A stretch of DNA of 37,508 nucleotides from contig BJOX01000026.1 in the NCBI GenBank assembly GCA_009731375.1, positions 1,203,957 through 1,241,464 on the forward strand, written 5' to 3'. The notes beneath the pieces are model-generated. The model was not told where the DNA came from. It worked only from the letters and a program-made list of their open reading frames with translations, and did no database searches. The DNA is from Paulinella micropora (Eukaryota; Cercozoa; Imbricatea; Euglyphida). The translations under genes and the position numbers were made by a program. Of this stretch, positions 1 to 7,698 are shown piece after piece (within the stretch, counting starts at the first letter, position 1; each line of letters starts with the position of its first letter).

Positions 1-343
1 CTGGTGCGGATATGTTTGTGTCTATGAGATTGTATAGACTGGTTTGGTGCGGATTACTTGTATTGGAGCGGTGTTGAGTTGAGGCTTTAACTTCGTCGTT
101 GTCCCTTACTCGTTGCTCTGTGTAGTATAAATTTTTTCCTTCTTTGACATCCGTTGTTGATTTTAAAGCGAGCAGTGTATCAAAGCGGTTATCAGTGAAA
201 TAAAGATTTACGGGTTCGGCATCTTCTGGCACTCTGTCTGTGTTTAAACCAATAATATTTGTGTTGGTAAGGTCTAAGTTTTTTATGTCTAGACTATCAA
301 CAGCAATTTCTGATAAACCCAAGAGTGATTTATATTGTGACAT
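1..343 (-). CDS. Fibre/adhesin-like protein, 3' part beyond window edge
   Basis: An open frame runs on the minus strand from an ATG at 341-343 to the window edge, giving 114 residues with no stop. Two copies of an NLYxT motif are visible: NLYFTDNRF at residues 46-54 and NLYYTEQRV at 71-79, each preceded by an acidic or Lys-rich turn. This NLYYTxxRV signature is well known in repeated shaft segments of phage head and tail fibres and in fibre-like proteins of giant viruses and virophage-like elements, where it forms trimeric beta-rich shafts. I infer a virion surface fibre or attachment protein. The gene is divergent from the coiled-coil gene at 434 and shares a 90-bp AT-rich spacer with it. 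Low GC matches the neighbouring integrase. The C-terminal head domain is outside the window, so receptor-binding function cannot be judged. Confidence 0.6.
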   Translation of the reverse strand, partial: MSQYKSLLGLSEIAVDSLDIKNLDLTNTNIIGLNTDRVPEDAEPVNLYFTDNRFDTLLALKSTTDVKEGKNLYYTEQRVRDNDEVKASTQHRSNTSNPHQTSLYNLIDTNISAP

Positions 344-433
344 ATTATATAACGATAATTATTTAATTAAAAAAATAATACTAAGAATAATATATCTTTG
401 TATTAAAAACTATTGTATTGAAAAATAGTTTAT
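344..433. promoter_or_regulatory. AT-rich divergent intergenic region, likely bidirectional promoter
   Basis: These 90 bases lie between two divergent start codons and are almost pure A/T, with runs such as TTAATTAAAAAAATAATA and TATTGAAAAATAG. This fits a compact viral-type promoter region serving both genes. No specific viral early or late motif could be assigned with confidence. Confidence 0.4.
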
Positions 434-706
434 ATGCCGAGCCCCGAGGCTTCAAAGGAAAATTGGAATAAGGCGGTTGAAGGAATAAAGGAGAAGGCTA
501 AACAAAGAAAAATGGAGCATGCGAAGAAGGTTTTACAACAATACCGCACCGCCGTCAAGGAAGAAGAAACCGATATGGAGCGAAAAATCGCAGAGATAGA
601 AAATAAGAAACTCGCCAATGACATACTTAATGAAAGAGACAATGACGAGGAGCCAGAGCAAGAAGTTAGCGATAGCGAGGATGAAATTGACTTTACTGAC
701 ATACTC
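434..706 (+). CDS. Acidic coiled-coil hypothetical protein, interrupted by gap
   Basis: From ATG 434 a frame of 91 residues runs into a 10-N gap at 707-716. The protein is charged throughout. Residues about 5-75 are rich in Lys, Glu, Ala and Gln with heptad-like spacing (predicted long helix or coiled coil), followed by an acidic Ser/Asp/Glu segment around residues 70-86. I do not recognise a family. It lies just downstream of the divergent promoter region and is co-oriented with the DUF5754-like gene and the integrase, so it is likely part of the same viral-type cluster. Small charged coiled-coil proteins are common in Polinton-like viruses, but that is context and not identification. The true C-terminus is lost in the gap. 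Confidence 0.5.
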
Positions 707-723
707 NNNNNNNNNNATATACA

Positions 724-843
724 ATGAGATTTTTAAAGTCTAACATTAAGAATAAAAAATATAAAGTCATTAGTCCAAAAGGTAAGGTTATCAATTTTGG
801 TGATACTAGATATGAACATTATAAAGACCGGGAGAAGAAATAA
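724..843 (+). CDS. Short DUF5754-like protein, C-terminally truncated
   Basis: A 39-codon frame runs from ATG 724 to TAA 841-843 and is too short for most ORF callers. Its core reads KYKVISPKGKVINFGDTRYE followed by HYKDR. The pattern K-Y-x-V-x-x-P-x-G-K-x-x-x-F-G-D-x-x-Y-E-H-Y-K-D strongly resembles a small protein family of nucleocytoplasmic large DNA viruses, virophages and Polinton-like viruses that I know as DUF5754 (name from memory). Family members usually run to roughly 90 residues, with an Arg/His-rich second half and a Trp-rich end, so this copy is cut short. The frame continues past the TAA directly into the integrase frame, so a nonsense change, fusion or 5' loss caused by the gap at 707 are all possible. 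The function of the family is unknown to me. Confidence 0.55.
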   Translation: MRFLKSNIKNKKYKVISPKGKVINFGDTRYEHYKDREKK

Positions 844-867
844 AAAGGACAAAAGAAGAGGAGGCAC

Positions 868-1764
868 TTGAAATACACCACCAAAAAGAAAAACCCGAAA
901 ATATGGAATACAATATGGGTTGATAAGCAGTTAGACCAAGTTTTCTTAGACTTAGCGGATATGAGTAAGATAAAAAATAAGAAAGGCAATAAGGGCTATG
1001 CTTGGATGCTCGTTTGGATTGATTGTCATTCCCGATTTTTAATAATAAAACAATTGAAAAATAAAACCGCACAAGAAGTTTATTATGCTTTAAAGTCTAT
1101 ACCTTATAAACCGAAGTCAATTACTACCGACAGCGGAGGAGAGTATAAAGGTGCTACTCGTGAATATTTTATTCAAAATGGAATTAAGCACGATGTGGTT
1201 GAAGTAGGAGACCACAGAGCACTTGCTGTAGTTGATAGAGTTATAAGAAGTATTAGAAGGTGGTTAGACCTTTTATTTGAAACAAATAGAAATTTTGATT
1301 GGGTAAGTTATATTCAAGATTTAGTTAATGAATATAATCGTAAAGTTCATCGGGGAATTCAGGCCAGACCCGTGGACGTATTTGCTGGGAGAGATAAGAA
1401 CAAACAAACTATAACTCGTGATAACCTTATTAATGAATTCAATATTGGCGATAATGTCCGTAAGGAAAACAAGAGGAATGTTTTCAGTAAAGGTGGTAAG
1501 ACATTCAGTAAAACTATATATAAAGTCAAGGGACGAACCGGATTTAAAATAATTTTGAATAATGACGAATTAGTGAGCCCTAGAGATTTATTAAAAACTG
1601 ATTTTACAAAACCTATTGACGAAGAAAAAGAAATCAAAGAACAAACGAAAGAGATTATCAAGGAAAAGAAAACAAAAGAACAACTAAAAAGAGAAAGTAT
1701 TGACAGCGATAATATAAGAACAAGTAAAAGAGAAAGAAAGGCGAAAGTAATATTAGATTTGTAG
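868..1764 (+). CDS. rve-type (retroviral/Polinton-like) integrase with D-D(35)-D triad
   Basis: This is a DDE-type integrase, expected to process element ends and join them to host DNA. Numbering from the TTG at 868, the RNase H-like core spans about residues 20-165. The first Asp is in LDLADM (D28), the second in TTDSGGEY (D88), and exactly 35 residues later the usual catalytic Glu position holds Asp (D123 in VVDRVIRS). The DLxDM, K-N-K-T and YN...H...I landmarks are typical of Polinton/virophage integrases. Residues about 190-245 look like the small beta-barrel or chromo-like tail domain, followed by a Lys/Glu-rich C-terminus. No ATG precedes D28 in frame after the TAA at 841; the first ATG (961) would remove D28. 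The start is therefore non-ATG, or the frame was once continuous with the upstream ORF. It is convergent with the next gene, with a 21-nt gap. Confidence 0.85.
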   Translation: MKYTTKKKNPKIWNTIWVDKQLDQVFLDLADMSKIKNKKGNKGYAWMLVWIDCHSRFLIIKQLKNKTAQEVYYALKSIPYKPKSITTDSGGEYKGATREYFIQNGIKHDVVEVGDHRALAVVDRVIRSIRRWLDLLFETNRNFDWVSYIQDLVNEYNRKVHRGIQARPVDVFAGRDKNKQTITRDNLINEFNIGDNVRKENKRNVFSKGGKTFSKTIYKVKGRTGFKIILNNDELVSPRDLLKTDFTKPIDEEKEIKEQTKEIIKEKKTKEQLKRESIDSDNIRTSKRERKAKVILDL

Positions 1765-1785
1765 ATTGAAAAGTTTTTATTAAAA

Positions 1786-2181
1786 CTAAATTCGCTCATC
1801 GTTGGCTTGCTTGCAGTAAATTGGGACATTACCCTTGACATAAAAATTCTTTGTTGCTGACCAAGACTTAAACACTCTAACCAACCCTTCAAAGTCAATT
1901 GTTACAACCAATTGTTCTTCTCTTCCGCTAGTAACTCTCATAAATACACCTTCCACTCTGTTCGCACCAGCGAGGCTGAAAATTTTGTCGAGCGAAGTAG
2001 GTCTTGCCCCAAACTCCACGAAGCACCTCTTGCCCTCTGTGAGATGACCCCTATTCGGCACTTGCAACTTCACCTCCTTGCGATCAGGCTGGGCGATGAA
2101 AGGGTCGTCAAAGGCTTCTTCGACTGGTTGCTGGGCGAGCGCAAGGTCTGCAAATTCTTCAACTGGTGCTTCCTCGGACAT
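1786..2181 (-). CDS. Hypothetical protein, 131 aa, acidic N-terminus
   Basis: The frame has an ATG at 2179-2181 and a TAG stop at 1786-1788. Residues 1-35 are acidic and Ala/Glu-rich, probably disordered. Residues about 38-125 look like a compact alpha/beta or beta-rich domain with alternating hydrophobic residues (for example KLQVPNRGHL, KRCFVEFG and QLVVTIDFEGLVRVF). Three cysteines are not arranged as a metal site. The family is not recognised. GC content is visibly higher than in the flanking integrase and coiled-coil genes, so this gene may be a later acquisition or a more highly expressed structural gene. It is transcribed convergently with the integrase and divergently from the gene at 2509, an arrangement normal in compact viral-type elements. 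Confidence 0.5.
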   Translation of the reverse strand: MSEEAPVEEFADLALAQQPVEEAFDDPFIAQPDRKEVKLQVPNRGHLTEGKRCFVEFGARPTSLDKIFSLAGANRVEGVFMRVTSGREEQLVVTIDFEGLVRVFKSWSATKNFYVKGNVPIYCKQANDERI

Positions 2182-2508
2182 TCCTACAGCAACACAGACA
2201 TCAAGGGTTTAGTCCTTTTGCGAAAAATCACTTTTTGCTTTCTGAGAAAGACAAATTCTGAGAAAAAACACGAGGTTTTCTGGAAATGTTTTTTTGGTGG
2301 TGCGGAGTATTTTAAGCGAATTCACACGGGAAAAATGGCAACGATTGAAAATGGATGCAAAAATTCCACCAGATAAGAGAAAAATAAGGACGAAATGCCA
2401 CCAACACTGATTTTTGGTTTTTGTGTTTTGCCGTAAAGCACGAAAACACACTGGACTGCTTTCGTGCTCATTTTTCAATCCGACAAGCACTACATAAGCC
2501 TCGCTACA
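2182..2508. promoter_or_regulatory. Divergent intergenic region with 9-bp stem-loop
   Basis: Noncoding spacer between the divergent genes at 2181 (minus) and 2509 (plus). It is rich in A- and T-tracts. A perfect inverted repeat AGCACGAAA (2437-2445) / TTTCGTGCT (2460-2468) with a 14-nt loop lies about 40 bp upstream of the plus-strand start. It may be a regulatory or replication site. No convincing ORF is present. Confidence 0.35.
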
Positions 2509-3054
2509 ATGAGTGATGATTTAATACCTATAACTAATAGAACCAAACAGGAATGGTTAGAATGCTTCATAACAATGAATAGAGGTAAGGATTTCGCAAA
2601 GAAAAGTAAAATTGGACGCGAAGAACGGATAAGCAAAATAGATAAAGAAATAGATTTGCTTATGGAAAAAAAGAAACCAGACCAGGTTAAACTAGAAGCA
2701 GTAAATGAGTATATTAGAATGAAAGACAAAGAAAGTATTAATGTAGAGGAGGATAGACAATTTCGCCTTAGCAAGAAAAAAAAACAAATAAAAAAAGAAA
2801 AAGAACTTAAACATTTTTATGCTTGGCGAAAGGAGACCAGAGGGCAGTATGGAATGGTAATAGTAGAAAAAATTTTTGATTGTATAGATAGTGAAGGAAT
2901 GTCTTTCAATCAATCACTCATTAAGTATATAGACTACACTCCAATCGCTAATAGAGATTTGGTTGATATTACCATCAGCGATGTAGAAACCAGAAAAGCG
3001 GTAGATGCTTCAACCGAAAATAATAGTAATATGCACAGATGTTATAGAAAGTAA
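2509..3054 (+). CDS. Lys/Glu-rich hypothetical protein, 181 aa
   Basis: The frame is also open upstream to 2464, but I prefer the ATG at 2509 (MSDDLIPITN) because the upstream extension overlaps the hairpin and has non-coding composition. Residues about 30-120 are very rich in Lys, Glu, Asp and Arg, with helical periodicity (likely extended helices or coiled coil). The remaining part, up to about 170, is more globular, with a YGMVIVEKIFDCIDS helix. Codon use is AT-rich like the integrase, so it belongs to the same element. Family not recognised; there is no catalytic motif, signal peptide or membrane segment. It is the last gene before the hairpin cluster and the boundary with the 4-5 kb repeat. 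Confidence 0.5.
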   Translation: MSDDLIPITNRTKQEWLECFITMNRGKDFAKKSKIGREERISKIDKEIDLLMEKKKPDQVKLEAVNEYIRMKDKESINVEEDRQFRLSKKKKQIKKEKELKHFYAWRKETRGQYGMVIVEKIFDCIDSEGMSFNQSLIKYIDYTPIANRDLVDITISDVETRKAVDASTENNSNMHRCYRK

Positions 3055-3068
3055 ATGCTTGTTGGGAC

Positions 3069-3147
3069 AGCCCCTTTTCACATAGGGCTTAACAAATAGT
3101 GTGAATGTTTTGGTTTAATCCAAACCAGTACTTGGGGCGAACGCCCC
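3069..3147 (+). terminator. Run of three short hairpins after the last viral-type gene
   Basis: Directly after the stop at 3054 lie three small stem-loops in a row: AGCCC/GGGCT (3069-3073 with 3085-3089), TGGTTT/AAACCA (3111-3116 with 3122-3127) and GGGGCG/CGCCCC (3134-3139 with 3142-3147). Hairpins at gene ends are common in compact DNA-virus elements and could mark transcript 3' ends. The role is inferred from position only. Confidence 0.35.
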
Positions 3148-3348
3148 TCTTTCATTCAAAGAAATTTTACAAATGCCATACTTATGTGTGGCAGGAAACA
3201 CCAAAGGTTGGCAATCCACGAAAAGACTACGAAAAAAGGTAATTTAATAAAAATGTGTCATATATTTTTCTGTTGCTTGTAGTAGCCGTTTTGAGTGCTT
3301 TTGGCCTTCTGTATTGATTACTTGTGTGATATGTCTAGAAGCATTAAT

Positions 3349-3399
3349 CGCAGTTCATGTCGTGAATTTGAGGCACGAAAATTCATGACACGAACTGCG
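3349..3399. repeat. Imperfect 20-bp inverted repeat at element junction
   Basis: The left arm (3349-3368) and right arm (3380-3399) pair over 20 bp with two mismatches around an 11-nt loop. The hairpin ends 12 bp before the point (3412) where homology with the other copies of the 4-5 kb repeat begins, so it marks the boundary between the viral-type segment and that repeat. It may be an end of the viral-type element or a fragile site at which copy 1 was cut. Confidence 0.6.
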
Positions 3400-3412
3400 G
3401 TATCATCTACTG

Positions 3413-4159
3413 ACGAGCGCGTTTCCCATCCAAGCAGGACTGCCAGCGTCAATTGAATTAGGCCAAGACCCTAGCAAGCGAGACCTGGAATATCGATCTT
3501 TCGACGACGGGACCAGGCACCACCTTGTGGCATGCCTGAGAGCGACTAGGCTATCAGTGCTGGACATGAACATTTTGGGCGGGTACTGGAATTCTCCAAG
3601 CGAGATCGCGGAGCTCTTGCTTCTTCCGCACGCGGCACCGATTGCGCTGGCGCCTTACCTGATCCCTGAGATGGCTAGCATTGTTTGCTCCTACCTCGAA
3701 CCAGCTGTTTGCTTTGCTCATTTGCCTATCCTCACGTTGTCTAGCAGATTCCACCAACGTCACGTGATAGGGAAGATACTAGAGGCACAGTTCCCGCTAC
3801 ACGAGCACGCATACTGGACGGTGGTACAGTCAGAGGATGCACGCGAGCTGTACAACAACTCTATCTTCAAAGAAGCGGCATCTGTAGACTGGCTGCGAAG
3901 GTGTTCTCCGTGGAACGATACCGTAAACACGAACGTGTTAGCATCCGTGGGTGGTATCGCCTATCCAGAGTCACTCTTGATAGGGTACAAGATGATGTAC
4001 TGGTTGTTCGCAGAATTTCGTCTGAACGCGGGGCTACAAGCAGTGTTCGAACACGTGGCACACCGTTTGAACTCCTTCTCCTCAATTCCCCAAGGACCGC
4101 CACCATCTAACGAGTGGCACTTCTTGGTTCGCATGCAGTCTTTTTCTGACAGTCGTTAA
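3413..4159 (+). pseudogene. Gene A of unknown element, copy 1, 5'-truncated
   Basis: The frame is in register with gene A of copy 3 from 3413 to the TAA at 4157-4159. It lacks the N-terminal half, including the basic and PIP-like segments. The retained 210-248 residues form a compact, mostly helical region with motifs such as RATRLSVLDMNILGGYWNSP and AEFRLNAGLQAVFEHVAHRL. No family recognised. The only nearby start is a GTG at 3527 or an internal ATG, so a functional product is doubtful. It is convergent with gene B, with about 130 bp of AT-rich DNA between them when the readthrough frame is counted. Confidence 0.6.
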
Positions 4160-4292
4160 AATTGTACGAATGATTAAAACAGTTGTAATTGTCCTAACTA
4201 CTTATTTAATAACAGTATCAAAAGAACAACTCACTTTAATCAGTTTACACGATCCTATTTTACTAATAATGAACCTGCCGTCAATGTCTATC

Positions 4293-5453
4293 TTAGAGCG
4301 GAGTGACAGTCAGCCACTCGTAGAACGTGTTGGAGCAGTGGATGCCCAGGGCCTCGAGGTCCGTCAGGGGCCGGGCCACTTTAGCCTTGCAGTCGAACAC
4401 CAATTGCCGCACTGGGTGGATGCAGAAGGAGTGGCAGTCGTACATGAGGATGCAGAGCGGCGCTGATCCGTTGAATAGCCAGCAGGTACCACGCTTCTTC
4501 AGGGGCTCGCGGGAGACGGTAGCCAACGACTGCTATTGCTTCTGCAGCTCGTTGAGGTACTCGTAGAAGACGGGGTAGCAGTCCACTGACTTCTTGAATT
4601 CAGTCTGTAGCTTTTCCTTGTAGCGCTTCGGGGCGTCGCACAAGTTGAACAAAGCCATGGCCAAGCACGCGTAAGGCTTATCGAGACGGAAGCGCTGTGC
4701 CACGGCCGTGCCTGCTGAGCAGGCTCCGGCACGCGGCACAGAGCTAGAATCTCCGATCTGCCTATACGGCGTGCTTTTGCACATGACCTCCGCCATGATC
4801 GTGCGCCGCCAGTGCTCTTCCGCGTAGGGGCCATCCTCCTGCTTCCAAGTAAGCACGTAGTCCAGCGGCTCCAGTTCCCGGCTGCGGCGCTTCGTCTTGA
4901 GGTCCTGCCAGACCACCGCGATGGCGGGCCCGTCGCTCTCCTTCCAGTCGCATTCCTTCTTTTCCTTGTCCGTAGCCCGCTGGAGCTCGTAGAAGTGGTA
5001 GCGCTTGCCGGTCGGGGCGTGCAGACAGCGTCTCTTGGCGGGCCTCTCCTCCTCTGGGACGGGCGCGGGGGGCGGGGGCGTCGTCGGTAGCGGTAGCGGC
5101 GTCATTGGTAGCGGTGGCGGCGTCGTAGGTAGCGGCGGGTCGATAGTTAGTATGCCGACGTCCTCTTCCTCATCTTCCTCGTCGCTCCCGTCGTCCTGTC
5201 CCGTGGGCGCTGGCGCGTGCAGTGGCTGAGCGTGAGCTGAGTCGCCGGGGCGGCCGGCTGGGCACATGGGCATGCATGCTGAGCTGGCTATACTCATGGA
5301 CGCAGCGCCCCCCCAACGAACGAGCTCATTCTCCTCCACCTGCGCTGGCTCGGGTCTTGGTCCGCTGCCACCGAGGCAGTCCTCCTTGACGCTCGCTCGG
5401 TCGATCGCACCGTACGCAACGTACAGCAATATCATGTACCTACATAGACACAT
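4293..5453 (-). CDS. Gene B of unknown element, copy 1, with in-frame TAG and 79-codon extension
   Basis: From ATG 5453 (another in-frame ATG lies at 5435) the frame runs to a TAG at 4533-4535, then stays open for 79 codons to a TAA at 4293-4295. Order: short hydrophobic N-terminus, Ser/Ala/Gly-rich stretch, acidic patch DGSDEEDEEEDVG, Pro/Thr-rich PLP-repeat segment, basic KRRC patch (possible nuclear signal), then a folded-looking domain of about 160 residues (WKESDGPAIAVVWQDLK to YPVFYEYLNELQKQ). The extension has six Cys and several His and the same G/C-rich third codon positions, and composition becomes AT-rich only after the TAA. The context CAA TAG CAG TCG is one base from the UAG-CAR-YYA readthrough signal. 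Family not recognised. Copies 2 and 3 have Ala where copy 1 has Glu at PAQV(E/A)EN. A simple CAG-to-TAG nonsense mutation is the alternative. Confidence 0.65.
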
Positions 5454-5503
5454 ACACACACTGAAAACACACAACTTCGCAAGAGTCTATCTCGGCTAAT
5501 CTT

Positions 5504-6008
5504 GAGTATTTTTGCAAACTGTTTATTCCAGTAGATTCCCCTTGATGCATGCTATCTAAATCTACACTCAAATTTTATGGGAACACTCTGGGAGCCGCCC
5601 AAAAACTTAGCCAAAGTCACGGAAAAATGGGGCAGAAATAATTTTTCCAAGTGACAGTTTGTAAGCAATACTAGAGATTTTTAAGAGCTGTTTGTTCCAG
5701 TAGATTCCGCTTGATGCGGGCTATGTAATTCTATATTCAAACCTTATAGGAACCCTCTGGGCGCCGTCCAAAGACATAGTCAAAGTCAAGGAAAAATGGG
5801 GCAGATCCTATTTTTCCAAGTGACAGTTTGCAACCAATACCAGAGATTTTTGCGAGCTGTTTGTTCCAGTAGATTCCCCTTGATGCGGGCTATCTAATTC
5901 TATATTCAAACCTTATGGGAACCATCTGGGCGCAGTCAAAAGACTTGGTCAAAAACACTGAAAAATTGTGACGATCCTATTTTTCCAAGTGGTCGTTTGC
6001 AGCTAATC
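5504..6008 (+). repeat. About 170-bp tandem repeats, three units plus a diverged fourth (copy 1)
   Basis: Units begin near 5504, 5674 and 5843, each with GAG(T)ATTTTT, a TGTTTGTTCCAGTAGATTCC core, GATGCGGGCTATCTAAT, a GGGAACC.CTCTGGGCGCC block and a CCTATTTTTCCAAGTG end. A degenerate fourth unit lies at about 6338-6470 after an unrelated 330-bp insert. No ORF of note; the region is upstream of gene B's start. Confidence 0.8.
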
Positions 6009-6605
6009 TAGAAGATAAATGTATGTGCACAAGTGATTCATGCTCATCTCAACTCAACCTTTCAGGATATATATACAGACAGCAACATAAACCTGCAAAA
6101 CATGTCCACAAACATCAAGCGTTCTATTCCTGTCAGCTACCCACTTCCCAAGTTCGGCTGAACTCGGGTTCTGACGCCAAAAATCGTCTGGGCTCACGCC
6201 ACGTCACACTTACTTGGAGGGTCAATTTTTTCCACTTACGATTTTTGGCTATTTCCTTTTTGCCCCCTCCTCGCCGCTGCCCACCGCCCACCGCAAAAAT
6301 CAGGATGTTTTCCAGCACAAAACTTTGCAAACGTCTATCTCTGCCAATCCTGAACATTTTTACGTAATTTTTGCTGCTTTAGATTCATCTCGATGAGGGC
6401 TTTCTAAATATGTATGCTATTCACTAGAGAACTACCTGGAAGCAGATCAAAAATCAAGTTTTTGTCCTTTTGACTCCTTTTGCCCCCCTGAGCGGTGCCA
6501 CCTGGCCACTCCTCTGGCCGGTGCCACCAGCCATCCCTTTGTCACTACCCTGGTAGCGGCATCCCCCCACCCCCGCCATCTGAAATTTCCGGTGCCGGTG
6601 CCACA
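6009..6605. other. Noncoding stretch between tandem repeats and palindrome cluster
   Basis: It contains the diverged fourth 170-bp unit (about 6338-6470), pyrimidine-rich stretches near 6260-6290 and GGTGCCACC-type spacer motifs from 6515. The short ORFs here have no coding character. The same layout recurs at +4100 and +16302. Confidence 0.5.
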
Positions 6606-7076
6606 CTGTCAGAACCCATACATGGCAAAATCTCATTTAACATATAAATAAAATTAGCTGGCCGGGTTCTGACAGCCACCAGCCACCACTTTGTCAGAAC
6701 CTCACTCCTTGGCAGTTACTCGCCACCATACTCCCACGTATAACGGTTCTGGCAGGTGCCACCGGCCACCCCTTTGTCACTACCCTGGTAGCGGCACCCC
6801 TCCCACCCCCGCCACCTGAAATTTCCGGTGCCGGTGCCACCCTGTCAGAACACACACTTGGCGAAATTCAAATTACCATATAAATAAAATTAGCTGGCAT
6901 GGTTCTGACAGGTGCCACCAAAGCAACTCTGTCAGAACCCCACACCTTGGCCGTTACTACCCACTATACTCTTACGTGTACGGGTTCTGGCAGGTGCCAC
7001 CGGTGCCACTCTGTCAGAACCCCCACACCTCAGCCGTTACTCCCCACCATACTCTTACGTGTAGGAGTTTTGGCAG
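6606..7076. repeat. Cluster of about 65-70-bp palindromic units (copy 1)
   Basis: Units start with CTGTCAGAACC-like sequence and end with its complement GGTTCTGRCAG. Two interiors alternate: one contains CCATATAAATAAAATTAGC, the other CCGTTACTCCCCACCATACTC followed by TTACGTG. Units are separated by GGTGCCACCGG-type spacers. A well-formed unit is 7011-7076. Confidence 0.75.
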
Positions 7077-7159
7077 GCGCCACCACAAAAAAGAGGAGGG
7101 GGGGGGGAAGCCCTCCATTGGGCAGTTGCATCTGGACTAGATGCTAAGGCCCAGTAGCG

Positions 7160-7202
<43 letters not shown>

Positions 7203-7698
7203 CCCCCCCCCCCCCCACCACCNNNNNNNNNNNNNNNNNNNNNNNNNNNNNNNNNNNNNNNNNNNNNNNNNNNNNNNNNNNNNNNNNNNNNNNNNNNNNN
7301 NNNNNNNNNNNNNNNNNNNNNNNNNNNNNNNNNNNNNNNNNNNNNNNNNNNNNNNNNNNNNNNNNNNNNNNNNNNNNNNNNNNNNNNNNNNNNNNNNNNN
7401 NNNNNNNNNNNNNNNNNNNNNNNNNNNNNNNNNNNNNNNNNNNNNNNNNNNNNNNNNNNNNNNNNNNNNNNNNNNNNNNNNNNNNNNNNNNNNNNNNNNN
7501 NNNNNNNNNNNNNNNNNNNNNNNNNNNNNNNNNNNNNNNNNNNNNNNNNNNNNNNNNNNNNNNNNNNNNNNNNNNNNNNNNNNNNNNNNNNNNNNNNNNN
7601 NNNNNNNNNNNNNNNNNNNNNNNNNNNNNNNNNNNNNNNNNNNNNNNNNNNNNNNNNNNNNNNNNNNNNNNNNNNNNNNNNNNNNNNNNNNNNNNNNN
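7160..7698. other. Poly-C run and 476-N assembly gap
   Basis: C-homopolymer 7160-7216, then N from 7223 to 7698. In copy 2 the same site (11262-11272) is an ordinary short C-run followed by CT-rich sequence, so the long poly-C is probably a sequencing or assembly artefact. If both copies were complete and adjacent, the missing DNA (about 720 bp right end plus gene A 5' part) would exceed 476 bp, so the gap size or the adjacency is unreliable. Confidence 0.7.

Larger units (their letters stand above)
3412..7222. mobile_element. Unknown 4-5 kb repeated element, copy 1 (left-truncated)
   Basis: This segment matches 19714-23504 (offset 16302) and, from 3599, the copy at 7699 (offset 4100), with only scattered substitutions. 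Order: 3' part of gene A (plus), gene B (minus), three 170-bp tandem repeats, palindromic-unit cluster, poly-C run, gap. The left end is abrupt at 3412, inside gene A. The right end is lost in the poly-C/N gap. No transposase, integrase, polymerase or terminal repeat was recognised in any copy, so the class is unknown. Confidence 0.8.

Noticed and set aside
3901-4566. Several overlapping short ORFs within genes A and B (69-98 aa, repeated in each copy)
   Set aside because: They are other-frame shadows of genes A and B or of the readthrough extension, with no independent start context or coding bias.
5440-5475. Splice acceptor (TTTTCAG) just before the gene B start as evidence for an upstream exon
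   Set aside because: A single acceptor-like word with no matching donor or upstream coding exon is too weak to call an intron.
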